Shown in pieces: positions 16,908 to 25,471 of a stretch of DNA of 64,000 nucleotides. The position numbers were made by a program, and so were the translations under genes. Numbering within the stretch: position 1 is the first letter of the stretch; each line of letters starts with the position of its first letter. The notes under the pieces were generated by a model, which was not told the DNA's origin, searched no databases, and saw nothing but the letters and a program-made list of their open reading frames with translations. The stretch is taken from the NCBI GenBank assembly GCA_902790135.1, contig CADAQM010000005.1, positions 100,478 to 164,477 of the forward strand, written 5' to 3'. The stretch is from an uncultured Coriobacteriaceae bacterium (lineage in GTDB: Bacteria > Actinomycetota > Coriobacteriia > Coriobacteriales > Atopobiaceae).

Positions 16908-17819
16908 CTACACGTCCATGGAGAGGTAGCGCTCGCCCGTGTCGGGCAGGATGGCGACGATGGTCTTGCCGTCAAAGTCACCCGTCTCGACCAGGGCGAT
17001 GGCACCGGCGACCGCGGCACCAGACGAGATGCCCACAAACACGCCCAGCTCCTTGGCAAGGCGCTGCTTGATGGCGATGGCGACATCTGATGCCACCGGC
17101 TGAACGCGGTCGACCACCTTGGCGTCATAGGTGTCGGGCACGAAGCCCGCACCAATGCCTTGGATGCGGTGCGCACCTGCGCTGCCACCGGAGAGGACCG
17201 GGGACTCGGCAGGCTCGACGGCCACCACGGTCACGTCAGCTTTCTGTTCCTTGAGGTACTTGCCTGTTCCGGACACGGTTCCGCCCGTACCCACGCCAGC
17301 AACCAGCGCGTCGACAGCGCCTTCGGTCGCCTCGAAGATCTCGGGACCGGTGGTATCGTAGTGCGCCTTGGGGTTGGCGGGATTGACAAACTGACCAGCC
17401 ACGATGGCGCCAGGCGTCTCGGCGAGAATCGCATCCGCGCGGGCGACGGCGCCCTTCATTCCCTCGGAACCAGGGGTCAGCACGATCTCGGCACCATAGG
17501 CGGCAGCGAGCTTGCGACGCTCGATCGACATGGTCTCTGGCATGACCAAAATCATGCGGTACCCGCGCTCGGCGGCGATCATGGCCAGTCCAACGCCAGT
17601 GTTGCCGCTGGTGGGCTCGATGATGGTCCCGCCAGGTTTGAGGGTTCCGTCGGCTTCCGCGGCATCGACCATCGCGCGAGCGATGCGATCCTTCACCGAT
17701 CCGCCAGGGTTTGCGGCCTCGCGCTTTCCCAGCAGTGTGGCGCGGCCATCCACCAGGGCGGACAGGTCGACGAGCGGGGTGGAGCCGATGAGGTTCTCGA
17801 TCTTGGTTGCAAAAGACAT
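16908..17819 (-). CDS. cysK: Cysteine synthase A (O-acetylserine sulfhydrylase)
   Basis: A 303-residue PLP enzyme that makes cysteine from O-acetylserine and sulfide. The PLP lysine is in 'NPGGSVKDRIA' (about residue 43), the substrate loop is 'EPTSGNTGVGLAM', the phosphate-binding loop is 'GVGTGGTVSGTGKYL' and the C-terminal motif is 'ILPDTGERYLS'. Length fits CysK. ATG 17819 follows AGGAGG. It is monocistronic here, with a leader hairpin and a promoter overlapped by an Rrf2-type palindrome upstream, so cysteine- or sulfur-responsive control is likely. Confidence 0.96.
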   Translation of the reverse strand: MSFATKIENLIGSTPLVDLSALVDGRATLLGKREAANPGGSVKDRIARAMVDAAEADGTLKPGGTIIEPTSGNTGVGLAMIAAERGYRMILVMPETMSIERRKLAAAYGAEIVLTPGSEGMKGAVARADAILAETPGAIVAGQFVNPANPKAHYDTTGPEIFEATEGAVDALVAGVGTGGTVSGTGKYLKEQKADVTVVAVEPAESPVLSGGSAGAHRIQGIGAGFVPDTYDAKVVDRVQPVASDVAIAIKQRLAKELGVFVGISSGAAVAGAIALVETGDFDGKTIVAILPDTGERYLSMDV

Positions 17820-17848
17820 GGATGCCTCCTAAGGGGTAGCGTGGCACA

Positions 17849-17871
17849 CCCGTGGGCACCTTGCCCACGGG
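17849..17871 (-). promoter_or_regulatory. Perfect hairpin in the cysK leader
   Basis: CCCGTGGGCA and TGCCCACGGG form a 10-bp perfect stem with a three-base loop, 30 bases upstream of the cysK start. No T-run follows, so it is not a terminator. It may stabilise the mRNA or bind a regulator. Confidence 0.5.
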
Positions 17872-18011
17872 GTTGGGACTGTGTGAGGAGAGAAGCGGCT
17901 TTACGCCCGAGCCTTGGCCCGCCTAACGTGTGCGGCGGTGGGCCATAGCAGACCCGGGCACGGCACATGTGCAACAACAGCGGAATATGTTCGCCAAAGA
18001 CTTCATGGGCA

Positions 18012-18036
18012 ATATCCTACTGAAGTACTAGGGTAT
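18012..18036. promoter_or_regulatory. Rrf2-type operator upstream of cysK
   Basis: A 25-bp imperfect palindrome. Read on the minus strand, the arms are ATACCCTA and TAGGATAT, 7 of 8 positions matched, with a 9-base centre. The 25-bp size and the ATA-...-TAT ends resemble sites of IscR/CymR-like Rrf2 regulators. It fills the space between the -35 and -10 boxes, where a bound protein would block RNA polymerase. No Rrf2 gene lies in the window. Confidence 0.55.
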
Positions 18037-18041
18037 GTCAA
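18014..18041 (-). promoter_or_regulatory. cysK promoter
   Basis: TTGACA (18041-18036), a 16-base spacer and TAGGAT (18019-18014). The -35 is a perfect consensus. The start codon lies about 195 bases downstream, giving a long leader that contains the hairpin at 17849-17871. Confidence 0.6.
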
Positions 18042-18103
18042 CCCACGTCATGTTACGTCTTGGAGAACGACGGCGCCGAGGCATATCGCACGGCAGGATG
18101 GCC

Positions 18104-18850
18104 TTAGCCCTCGGGCTCCTGGGCCATGAGGCGGTCGCACATCACCTTGTTTGCCGCAAGCTCGGCGGCATCGTCCAGCGGCTCAAGTTCTGCCGCGCCA
18201 TAGCGGCGCTCCAAGGCGCGGGCAATGAGGTAGTCAGCAACGCCTGGGTTCTTGGGCAACAGCGGCCCGTGCACATAGGTGCCCACCACGTTCTTGTAGA
18301 GGCAGCCTTCCTCACCGGTCTTGCCATCGTTTCCAAAGCCATGGAGCACCTTGCCCATCGGCTCGACACCCACACCAAGATGCGTGCGCCCGCCGTGATT
18401 CTCAAAGCCCACGATGGGCTGCGGCGAGATGCGGCTCTCGACGGCAATGTTGCCGATGAGGCGCGGCGTCCCGCGGTCGGTGTAAAGGTCGACGAGCGAG
18501 AGGCCGCGCACCTCCTCGTCACCCATGAGATAGCTGTGCCCAAGCAGCTGATACCCGCCGCAGACCGCCCCGACCACACCCCCATCCTCGACAAAGGCCG
18601 CAAGCTCGCCGCGCACCTCGAGCAGATAGTCGCAGACGATCCGCTGCTCGCGGTCCGACCCGCCACCGACAAAGGCGATGTCCGCATCGACAAACGATGG
18701 ATGGTCGCTGGTGTGCACCTCCTCCACCTCGCAGGTGATGCCACGCCACTCCATGCGCCGCCTGAGCACCAGGATGTTGCCCGAGTCACCGTAGAGGTTG
18801 AGCAGCTCGGGATAGAGATGCACCAGACGCAGGACCCTTCCGCTACCCAT
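18104..18850 (-). CDS. gatD: Lipid II glutaminyl amidotransferase subunit GatD
   Basis: A 248-residue class I glutamine amidotransferase of the CobB/CobQ-like type. The nucleophile is in 'GAVCGGYQLLGHSY' and the histidine in 'VVGTYVHGPLLPKN'. 'LVHLYPELLNLYGDSGN' at the N-terminus is a GatD hallmark. It provides ammonia to MurT, which amidates the D-glutamate of lipid II. ATG 18850 overlaps the murT stop by 8 bases, so the complex is translated from one mRNA. It should not be mistaken for a cobyric acid synthase. Confidence 0.93.
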   Translation of the reverse strand: MGSGRVLRLVHLYPELLNLYGDSGNILVLRRRMEWRGITCEVEEVHTSDHPSFVDADIAFVGGGSDREQRIVCDYLLEVRGELAAFVEDGGVVGAVCGGYQLLGHSYLMGDEEVRGLSLVDLYTDRGTPRLIGNIAVESRISPQPIVGFENHGGRTHLGVGVEPMGKVLHGFGNDGKTGEEGCLYKNVVGTYVHGPLLPKNPGVADYLIARALERRYGAAELEPLDDAAELAANKVMCDRLMAQEPEG

Positions 18851-20195
18851 GATGCTCCCCCAAGCTCTCAAGCTCATCCTTTGCCGACCAAAGCGCAGAG
18901 TAGTTTGTGAGCACGTAGAGCGGGCACTCGGCAGGAAGGTCGCCCACCTGGCACAGGGCCTCGCCCACGCTGTCGGCGATCCTCGCTTCAATGCCCGCAT
19001 ACTTAAGGCGGACCTGCACGTCATTGGCCCTGTGCCCGCCCGCGATCACGCGACACATGCCCTCCCCACCGGTCAGGCGCTCGAAGTCCACGTCCCAGAT
19101 CCACGAGATGTCCCGGCCGTCGTTGTAGTTGTCATTGACGACAAGAAAGGCTGCCTTGGGACGATCGTCCGCCAGGAGAAGCGAGAGGTTCTGATTGAAG
19201 CCCGTGGGGTTCTTTGCCAGGTTGAGCACCACCTCGCGTCTGTCGACGTCAAAGCGCTGCAAGCGGCCGTTGGCGGGATGGTAGCCGTCAAGCGCCTGCT
19301 GGAAATGTGCGGCATCCACGCCAGCAAGCGACGCAGCTGCAGCGGCGGCAAGAAGGTTGTACGCCATGTAGACGCCGCCGAAGTCCGCATGGATGCGCCT
19401 TGTCCCCTCACCTGGGCGGCTGAAGTCAAACGACACGCCCTCACGGTCCACCGCGACCGCCGTGGCGACAAAGTCGAGTTCGGGGTGAGCAAAGCCGCAG
19501 TTGGGACAGGAGAACTTGCCGAGCTGCGCATATGAGCGGTACTCGTAACGCAACTCGGTGCCACACGCCTGGCAGAAGCGCGCCTCGGGCACGCGGTCCG
19601 GGGCAAGCCCCAGGTCCTCCCCCATGCCAAAGGTCAGCACCCTGATGCCCGCCTGCGCCGCGCGCACCGCCACACCCATGGAGAGCGGGTCGTCACCGCA
19701 GGTCACCAGCGTCGTCGAGGGAGAGGCGGCCAGCGCGGCCACGATGGTGTCCTGCACGTGGTCGATCTCGCCTGCGCGGTCGAGCTGGTCACGAAAGAGG
19801 TTGAGCAGCACAAGGTAGGTGGGACGCAGCTGCGGCAGGATGTGAATGGTGGAGAGCTCGTCAGCCTCGAGCACCGCCCAGTCGGCGGCCCCGCTCAACA
19901 GAAGCGCCGAAGCCACACCAGCAACCATGTTGGCACCAGCCCGGTTGCAGAGCACGCGCATTCCGGAAGCCTCGAGCGAGGCCGCAATCACATTGTTGGT
20001 TGTGGTCTTGCCATTGGTGCCGCAGACGACTATCGATCCCTTGCCTGTCCTCTCCCGCAGATGGGCAATCAGCTGCGGGTCAAGGGCTAGCGCTATACGA
20101 CCTGGGAGCTGAGAGGCGTTGCGATGCAACACCTTCGTCAGCCCCCAGTGTACGAGCCGCCCCAGACCAGTGGCAGCGGCGCTTATGAGCCTCAT
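18843..20195 (-). CDS. murT: Lipid II isoglutaminyl synthase subunit MurT
   Basis: A 450-residue Mur-ligase family protein. The ATP loop is 'GTNGKTTTNNVIA' (about residues 59-71), a zinc-ribbon pair 'CQACG' and 'CPNCG' sits in the middle domain (about residues 205-235), and the C-terminal DUF1727 part contains 'NDNYNDGRDISWIWDVDFE'. Together with GatD it converts D-glutamate to D-isoglutamine in lipid II at the cytoplasmic membrane face. It starts 3 bases after the Asp23 gene stop and overlaps gatD. Confidence 0.94.
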   Translation of the reverse strand: MRLISAAATGLGRLVHWGLTKVLHRNASQLPGRIALALDPQLIAHLRERTGKGSIVVCGTNGKTTTNNVIAASLEASGMRVLCNRAGANMVAGVASALLLSGAADWAVLEADELSTIHILPQLRPTYLVLLNLFRDQLDRAGEIDHVQDTIVAALAASPSTTLVTCGDDPLSMGVAVRAAQAGIRVLTFGMGEDLGLAPDRVPEARFCQACGTELRYEYRSYAQLGKFSCPNCGFAHPELDFVATAVAVDREGVSFDFSRPGEGTRRIHADFGGVYMAYNLLAAAAAASLAGVDAAHFQQALDGYHPANGRLQRFDVDRREVVLNLAKNPTGFNQNLSLLLADDRPKAAFLVVNDNYNDGRDISWIWDVDFERLTGGEGMCRVIAGGHRANDVQVRLKYAGIEARIADSVGEALCQVGDLPAECPLYVLTNYSALWSAKDELESLGEHHG

Positions 20196-20198
20196 AGG

Positions 20199-20786
20199 CT
20201 AGCCGGCAACCTCGACGGTGACATCGCCCTCGGTCTCAACCTCAGCCTCCTTGACCTCGGCCTCCTCGACCTCTGCCTCGGGAAGGTTCTCGGACTCCTC
20301 GGCAACCGGCAGCTTGGGCTGGCGCGCCTCGATCTCCTCGGGGGTCAGGACGTCCTCGATGCGCAGGTTGACGCCAGCGATCTCCAGGCCGGTCATGCCG
20401 GTGACGGCATCCACCACGGCGTGCTTAACGTCCTCGAAGACCTGCGGCGCATAGGAGCCGTAGGCGATGAAGACGGAGATGTTGACACGCACGGAGCTGT
20501 CGGGGGTGACCTCGACGGTCACACCGCGGCGGGCGTCACGCACACCAAAGGCATCCTGCACGAGGTTGAGGAAGCCGCCCTTCATGCCCACGACACCCGG
20601 CACGTCACGCATGGCCAGCGCAACGATCTTCTCGATGACGCCATTGGAGAAGGTGAGGGAGTCCTCGGACTCGAAATCCTCATCCTCAAGGTCGAGGCCC
20701 TCGGTGACGACCTCGTCCTCGACGGAAACCTGCAGCGGCTCCTCGGTGGTCTGCTCGTCAAGCTTGGTCTCGTCAATACTGCTCAT
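20199..20786 (-). CDS. Asp23/Gls24 family envelope stress protein
   Basis: A 195-residue protein with the Asp23 core from about residue 45 to 130 ('FSNGVIEKIVALAMRDVPGV', 'VTVEVTPDSSVRVNISVFI', 'VTGMTGLEIAGVNLRIEDV'). Acidic low-complexity tails flank the core, with a run of EAEV repeats near the C-terminus. In Firmicutes, Asp23 is tethered to the membrane by AmaP and deals with cell-wall stress. AAGGGAG precedes the ATG. DUF2273 and AmaP follow immediately upstream, as in the classical cluster. Confidence 0.9.
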   Translation of the reverse strand: MSSIDETKLDEQTTEEPLQVSVEDEVVTEGLDLEDEDFESEDSLTFSNGVIEKIVALAMRDVPGVVGMKGGFLNLVQDAFGVRDARRGVTVEVTPDSSVRVNISVFIAYGSYAPQVFEDVKHAVVDAVTGMTGLEIAGVNLRIEDVLTPEEIEARQPKLPVAEESENLPEAEVEEAEVKEAEVETEGDVTVEVAG

Positions 20787-20828
20787 GTGTGCTCCCTTCG
20801 TTGACTAACGTGCGTTAGTAAATACAAC

Positions 20829-21248
20829 CTAGTTGGTACCGCGAAACTCTGCGATCACGCGCCGAATGAAGTCGATGATCTTGGGCGTGCCATCAAGATA
20901 CTGGCCGATGGCGACACCGATCGTCACCATGACCACCACAAAGAGGGTGCGCCAGAAGCCGGCCACAAACATCAGCACGGCCACGATGAGCCCCATGAGA
21001 CCGCCGAGCAGCGCGTTCTCGTGATTTGGCGCAAACTTGGTCAGATACGCGGCAAGACCCTGCACGGGCTGCTTCTTCTTGCTTGACGTGGAGTCTGGGG
21101 CGCCCTTGGACGCAGCGGGCTTCTTACCCTGAGCCACGCTCGGCTGCTCGCCCGCACGCGGCTGCCCATGGTCGACCATCGGCTCGACCTCAGGCTGCAC
21201 CATCTCGTCCTCGCTCGGCTCTGCGATCGTAAGCTTGACCTTGGCCAT
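20829..21248 (-). CDS. DUF2273 small membrane protein of the Asp23 cluster
   Basis: A 139-residue protein. Residues 1-70 are polar and probably disordered; the C-terminal half has two hydrophobic stretches ('NALLGGLMGLIVAVLMFVAG' and 'TLFVVVMVTIGVAIGQYLDG') typical of DUF2273. It begins 3 bases after amaP ends and precedes the Asp23 gene. The N-terminal extension is longer than in most DUF2273 proteins, which are near 60-70 residues. Confidence 0.85.
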   Translation of the reverse strand: MAKVKLTIAEPSEDEMVQPEVEPMVDHGQPRAGEQPSVAQGKKPAASKGAPDSTSSKKKQPVQGLAAYLTKFAPNHENALLGGLMGLIVAVLMFVAGFWRTLFVVVMVTIGVAIGQYLDGTPKIIDFIRRVIAEFRGTN

Positions 21249-21251
21249 CGT

Positions 21252-21962
21252 CTACGCCACCTCCCCGTCAACGTCAGTCGGCTCGTCCTCATCCATCGCG
21301 CTCGTCGGCGCCGGTACGACGCTGCTCAGCGGCACAGTGATGTCAGCGGACTCCTCCGTCTCGGCGAGACGCGCCGCATGCTCGTACACCGACTCGGGCA
21401 CCTCGAGCGACTCGACGGTCTCCACCACCACGTCCTGGGCAGGCTCGGGCATCTCCGCCTCGACGAACTCGAGGTTCACGTGCTCCACGCGGTCGCCGCA
21501 GACCGTGGCGAGTCCCGACGCGAGGTCGTCGTGCAGACGCTTGCCCTCGGTGGTCACATCCACCACGCGACGCGGCCTGATGCGAGCGGCAACCTGGATC
21601 TTGCCGCCACGACCAAGGCCAACATGCACCTTCTCGGCAACGAACTTGTCCCCGTCCTCGATGACGTGGGTCGCCTGGGACGAGATGGCCGTCTTGGTCA
21701 CGGTAATCTGGTCGCCACCCTCGCTGCTGATAACCACTGTCTTGCGCTTGCGCGGTGCGAAGATGGACACGAGCAGCGTGACGACAAGGCCGAAGGCGGT
21801 GATGGCGAGCACGATCTGCGACGCGAGGTAGTAGTACGGGTTGGCCATGAGAGCGGCAGCTTCGCTCTGGTAGGGCCCTACCCACGGAAGCGCAAGGGCA
21901 CACAGGCACAGCACCCCAGCAAGTCCGAACACGAACAGGCAAAACCGCTTGATGCCACCCAT
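21252..21962 (-). CDS. amaP: Alkaline shock response membrane anchor AmaP
   Basis: A 236-residue protein with two N-terminal membrane segments ('LFVFGLAGVLCLCALALPWV' and 'LASQIVLAITAFGLVVTLLV') and a cytoplasmic Asp23-like domain containing 'VTKTAISSQATHVIE' and 'VAARIRPRRVVDVTTEGKRL'. The acidic C-terminus probably binds Asp23-type partners. GGGGAGG precedes ATG 21962. It heads the amaP-DUF2273-Asp23-murT-gatD gene string. Confidence 0.88.
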   Translation of the reverse strand: MGGIKRFCLFVFGLAGVLCLCALALPWVGPYQSEAAALMANPYYYLASQIVLAITAFGLVVTLLVSIFAPRKRKTVVISSEGGDQITVTKTAISSQATHVIEDGDKFVAEKVHVGLGRGGKIQVAARIRPRRVVDVTTEGKRLHDDLASGLATVCGDRVEHVNLEFVEAEMPEPAQDVVVETVESLEVPESVYEHAARLAETEESADITVPLSSVVPAPTSAMDEDEPTDVDGEVA

Positions 21963-22060
21963 AGGCGCCTCCCCGACTCATCGCCCCTGAGCGGGGCGAG
22001 CAACGTTTTCCAACAGGATAGCGTAAGAGAGTCGCCTGTGGGTTGCAAGAGGATATCGGC

Positions 22061-23383
22061 TTAGCTCAGCGTCGCGGGGTCCCCGCCCGCATCGATCACG
22101 GCCATCATCTCCGCGAGCGCCTCGTCGTCGGCAATCACGTAGCTCACACCGTCGACCATGGCCGTATCGGAGGGCACGGTTGCCTGGTAAACCGTCGCTC
22201 CACCAATCTTGAGTCGCAGCATTAGCGGCACGATGGAGTAGCAACGCATGGTGGTACCCAGAAGGCCGTTCATGCTGCCCAGCACGCTGGGGAGCTTGGT
22301 CGGACCAAGCGAGAGCGCCTTGTCCATGATGGCCTTGATGAGGATGCGCTGATCGATCTGGCGCTGGTAGTCGCCCAGATCAAAGCCGTGACGCACGCGT
22401 GAGAAGAGCAGGGCGGTATGCCCGTCCATCTCCTGCTCGCCAGCGGGAAGCTCGAGCCCCGTGTAGTCGGGGTCGTAGACCGCCACTGGCACGTTGACCG
22501 TCACGCCGCCGAGCGCATCCACAAGCCCCTCGATGCCATCGAACTTGATGACCGCCACATGAGAGATGGGCACTCCCGTGAGCTCGCTCACCTCATGGAC
22601 CGCGCAGGCGGCCCCGCCAAAGGCATAGGCAGCGTTGATCTTCTGCGTTCCGTAGCCCTCTATTTCCACCATCGTGTCGCGGGGAATCGAAAGCATCGTC
22701 AGCTTGCCACCGAGTGGGTCGACGCGTACGAGGATCATCGTATCGGAGCGCGAGACGGTATCGTTCTTTCGCGCGTCGGACCCAAGGGCAAGGACGTAGT
22801 AGGGCATGCCCGGCACATGGCCCTTGAGCTCCTGCGAAAGTCCCTCTCGCTCCTCCTTCGGCAGGGAGATCGAGCGGTCGATTGGCGAGAAGACCACAAG
22901 GTAGATGGCCACGATGGCCGCAATCGCAAGCAGCAGTGGAGTGAGGCTGCCCCGTCCTCCGCCACGGTTCTGCCTACGCGTGACACGCTCGGCGCGACGG
23001 CGGCGGCGCTCAGCCGAACGCACGGGGTCGCTCCCACGGCCACGTTCCTCGCGCACCTTGCGACGCATGGCCATCCCAAGACGGCTCCGCTTGCTCACGA
23101 CGGCACCACCAGAAGGCTCCTCTTGCCCAGGCGTGGGCCGACGCACGACAGCATGGTTCGAACGCGGGCGGTCCTTCGCGGCTGCCCGGCCCGACGTGGT
23201 TGCGCGCGAGCCACGGCCAACCGCGCGCTCCTCCTCGAACTCGTACGCCTCCTGCTCGGCGGCCTTGCGCGCCGCATCAGGGTGAAAGCTCCCCCGGCTC
23301 AGCTCATGAGCCTCCTGCTCGGACGCCTTGCGGGCACCGTTCGCCCCATAGCCACCACGACTCAGCCTGTCAAAGTCACTCAT
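22061..23383 (-). CDS. LytR-CpsA-Psr (LCP) family cell-wall glycopolymer ligase
   Basis: A 440-residue protein. Residues 1-150 are cytoplasmic and basic, with a repeated 'ARKASEQEAHEL' / 'ARKAAEQEAYEF' motif. One membrane segment follows ('LTPLLLAIAAIVAIYLVVF'), then an extracellular LCP domain: 'ALGSDARKNDTVSRSDTMIL', 'LSIPRDTMVEIEGYG', 'INAAYAFGGA' and 'LFSRVRHGFDLGDYQRQ'. LCP enzymes attach undecaprenyl-linked polymers to peptidoglycan; the two arginines of the LCP loops are present. GGGAGG precedes ATG 23383. The long tail with internal repeats is unusual and may bind nucleic acid or a partner. Confidence 0.92.
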   Translation of the reverse strand: MSDFDRLSRGGYGANGARKASEQEAHELSRGSFHPDAARKAAEQEAYEFEEERAVGRGSRATTSGRAAAKDRPRSNHAVVRRPTPGQEEPSGGAVVSKRSRLGMAMRRKVREERGRGSDPVRSAERRRRRAERVTRRQNRGGGRGSLTPLLLAIAAIVAIYLVVFSPIDRSISLPKEEREGLSQELKGHVPGMPYYVLALGSDARKNDTVSRSDTMILVRVDPLGGKLTMLSIPRDTMVEIEGYGTQKINAAYAFGGAACAVHEVSELTGVPISHVAVIKFDGIEGLVDALGGVTVNVPVAVYDPDYTGLELPAGEQEMDGHTALLFSRVRHGFDLGDYQRQIDQRILIKAIMDKALSLGPTKLPSVLGSMNGLLGTTMRCYSIVPLMLRLKIGGATVYQATVPSDTAMVDGVSYVIADDEALAEMMAVIDAGGDPATLS

Positions 23384-23424
23384 GGGAGACCTCCCGGGAA
23401 CGTGCCTTACGTGCCTATTGTGCC

Positions 23425-24423
23425 TTACGAGAACTCGGGCTTGAGCCTGCGCCCGGTGAGCAGATCGACGGCGCGCTCGATGTCATACGCCCCCGCAATC
23501 AGCTCCTTGACGGTGCGGACCAGAGGCATGTCGATGTCGTACTGCGCGGCCTTGGCAAGCAGCGGGTCTATGGCGTGAGAGCCCTCGACGACGGCCGAAT
23601 GCTCGCGCTCGTAGTCCGCGACGGTGATGCCCGTCTTGGCAAAGGTCTCGCCGAACATGCCATTGCGCGAGTGAACGGAGTGGCAGGTCACGTCGAGGTC
23701 GCCCACGCCGGCAAGGCCCATGCAGGTGCGCTGGTCGCCGCCACTGGCAACCACCAGGCGGCTGATCTCGGCAAGGCCACGGGTCATGAGCAGCGACTGC
23801 GTATTGGATCCCAGACCAAGACCGCGAGCCATGCCGCAGGCGATGGCCACCACGTTCTTTGCGGCGCCGCAGATGCTGGTGCCCACCGGGTCCTCCGAGG
23901 TATAGAGCCTGAAGAAGGCCCCGGAGACCAGACGCTGGAAGAAGCAGGCCGTGCCCGTCGACTCGCTCGCGACAACGGCGCCAGAGAACTGCTCCTGTGC
24001 GAGCTCCTCGGCATGGTTGGGGCCGGACAGCACCGCAACGCGCTCGCTGGAGCCCAGGGCCTCGCCAACGACCTCAAAGAGATAGCGGCCATCGGCGGCA
24101 AGGCCCTTGGAGAGCAGCATCACTGGGGCGCCCTCGGGCAAGTACAGGCCCATCTGACTGGCAGCGGAGGCAACGGCAAACGAGGGGGTCGCCACGATGG
24201 CGGATGAGGCCTCGTCGCACACCTCGTCGATATTGGAGGATACCTGCGCAGCCGAGATATCGAGCTCGCTCATGTGCAGCGGATTGCGACCAGTGCGCGC
24301 AGCCTCCTCGGCCGCCTCCTTCTCGTAGCACCAGAGGCTCACGTCCAAGCCGTTGTCGAGCAGCATGCGCGTCATCGTGGTACCAAAGGTACCTGCACCA
24401 ATAACCGCAACCTTTCCTGCCAT
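23425..24423 (-). CDS. gpsA: NAD(P)-dependent glycerol-3-phosphate dehydrogenase
   Basis: A 332-residue protein that reduces dihydroxyacetone phosphate to glycerol-3-phosphate for phospholipid synthesis. Dinucleotide-binding 'VIGAGTFGTTMTRML' opens the protein, 'LSKGL' and 'VLSGPNHAEELAQ' are GpsA signatures, and the catalytic lysine is in 'ICGAAKNVVAIACGMARGLG'. ATG 24423 follows AAGGGAG. It lies downstream of the yebC-family gene with an 82-base gap. Confidence 0.95.
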   Translation of the reverse strand: MAGKVAVIGAGTFGTTMTRMLLDNGLDVSLWCYEKEAAEEAARTGRNPLHMSELDISAAQVSSNIDEVCDEASSAIVATPSFAVASAASQMGLYLPEGAPVMLLSKGLAADGRYLFEVVGEALGSSERVAVLSGPNHAEELAQEQFSGAVVASESTGTACFFQRLVSGAFFRLYTSEDPVGTSICGAAKNVVAIACGMARGLGLGSNTQSLLMTRGLAEISRLVVASGGDQRTCMGLAGVGDLDVTCHSVHSRNGMFGETFAKTGITVADYEREHSAVVEGSHAIDPLLAKAAQYDIDMPLVRTVKELIAGAYDIERAVDLLTGRRLKPEFS

Positions 24424-24505
24424 GAGGACTCCCTTCTTATGGCAAAGGGACGGCAGCCGGCTGGCTACCGCCCCGCAAATCAACTTGATCAGACCGGTGC
24501 AGCCG

Positions 24506-25303
24506 TTACTCCTCCTCGAGGGCAGCGGCAATCTCGTCGGTCACGTCCATGGTGTTGTAGACGTTCTGAACGTCCTCGAGCTCGTCGAGACGATCGGCGA
24601 GGCGCTGGACCTTCTTGGCGTCGGTCACGCTGACGGTGGTGGGGGTGGTGGGGACGCGGGTGAGCTCAGAACCCTTGACCTCGATGCCCTGCTCCTCAAG
24701 ACCCTTGGCGACAGCCTGCATGTTGTCGTAGGCAGTCCAAACGATCCACTCCTCGCCGGCGTCCTCGTAGTCGTCTCCGCCAGCCTCGGCAACGGCCATC
24801 ATGAACTCGTCCTCGTCCACCGCGTTCTCGCGGTCGGCGACCTTCTTGTCCTCGCTCTTGATGATCTTGTCGACGGCGATGGAGCCCTTGCGCTCGAACT
24901 GGAACGCGACCGAGCCGGAGGTGCCCAGGCTGCCACCCGCATGGGTGAAGGCGGAGCGCACGTCGGCGGCGGTGCGGTTCTTGTTGTCGGTCAGGCACTC
25001 GACGAAGAACGCGACGCCTGCGGGACCGTAGCCCTCGTAGGTGATCTCGGAGTAGACGGCGGCATCGGAACCAGAGCCGAAGGCCTTGTCGATGGCTGCC
25101 TTGATCTTGGCGTTGGGCATGGAGACCATGCGGGCGCGCTGGATGGCGGCTGCAAGAGAGGCGTTGTTGTCCGGGTTCGGGTCCCCGCCAACCTTTGCCG
25201 CTACGGTGATGTTACGGGAGAGCTTTGAGAACAGCGACGAGCGCTTGGCATCGATGGCTGCCTTCTTGTGCTTGGTGGTTGCCCACTTAGAATGTCCGGA
25301 CAT
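24506..25303 (-). CDS. YebC/PmpR-family transcriptional regulator
   Basis: A 265-residue protein of the YebC family, starting 'MSGHSKWATTKHKKAAIDAK', the invariant N-terminus. 'YEGYGPAGVAFFVECLTDNK' and 'GSLGTSGSVAFQFERKG' are conserved mid-protein motifs. Some members bind DNA; others (TACO1/YebC) act on translation of proline-rich stretches. AAAGGAG precedes ATG 25303. The acidic C-terminus is slightly longer than usual. Confidence 0.94.
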   Translation of the reverse strand: MSGHSKWATTKHKKAAIDAKRSSLFSKLSRNITVAAKVGGDPNPDNNASLAAAIQRARMVSMPNAKIKAAIDKAFGSGSDAAVYSEITYEGYGPAGVAFFVECLTDNKNRTAADVRSAFTHAGGSLGTSGSVAFQFERKGSIAVDKIIKSEDKKVADRENAVDEDEFMMAVAEAGGDDYEDAGEEWIVWTAYDNMQAVAKGLEEQGIEVKGSELTRVPTTPTTVSVTDAKKVQRLADRLDELEDVQNVYNTMDVTDEIAAALEEE

Positions 25304-25471
25304 GCAGGCTCCTTTTCGTCTTGGAACAAACATGCATACGTTAGCACCTGCAAGGCCCTGCATCAAGCGTCTAGCCAAGAGGCCACGCCATCTACGCAGC
25401 TCGGACACGAGATGGAGCCGGACTCGGCCCGTGTATCACCAGGACAAAGGCGCAGCTGGCCCGTCCGTTGC

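Noticed and set aside
18104..18850. Cobyric acid synthase-like annotation of the amidotransferase
   Set aside because: It is next to and overlaps murT and lacks the N-terminal synthetase domain, so GatD is the right call; true CbiP and CbiA are at 31-36 kb.
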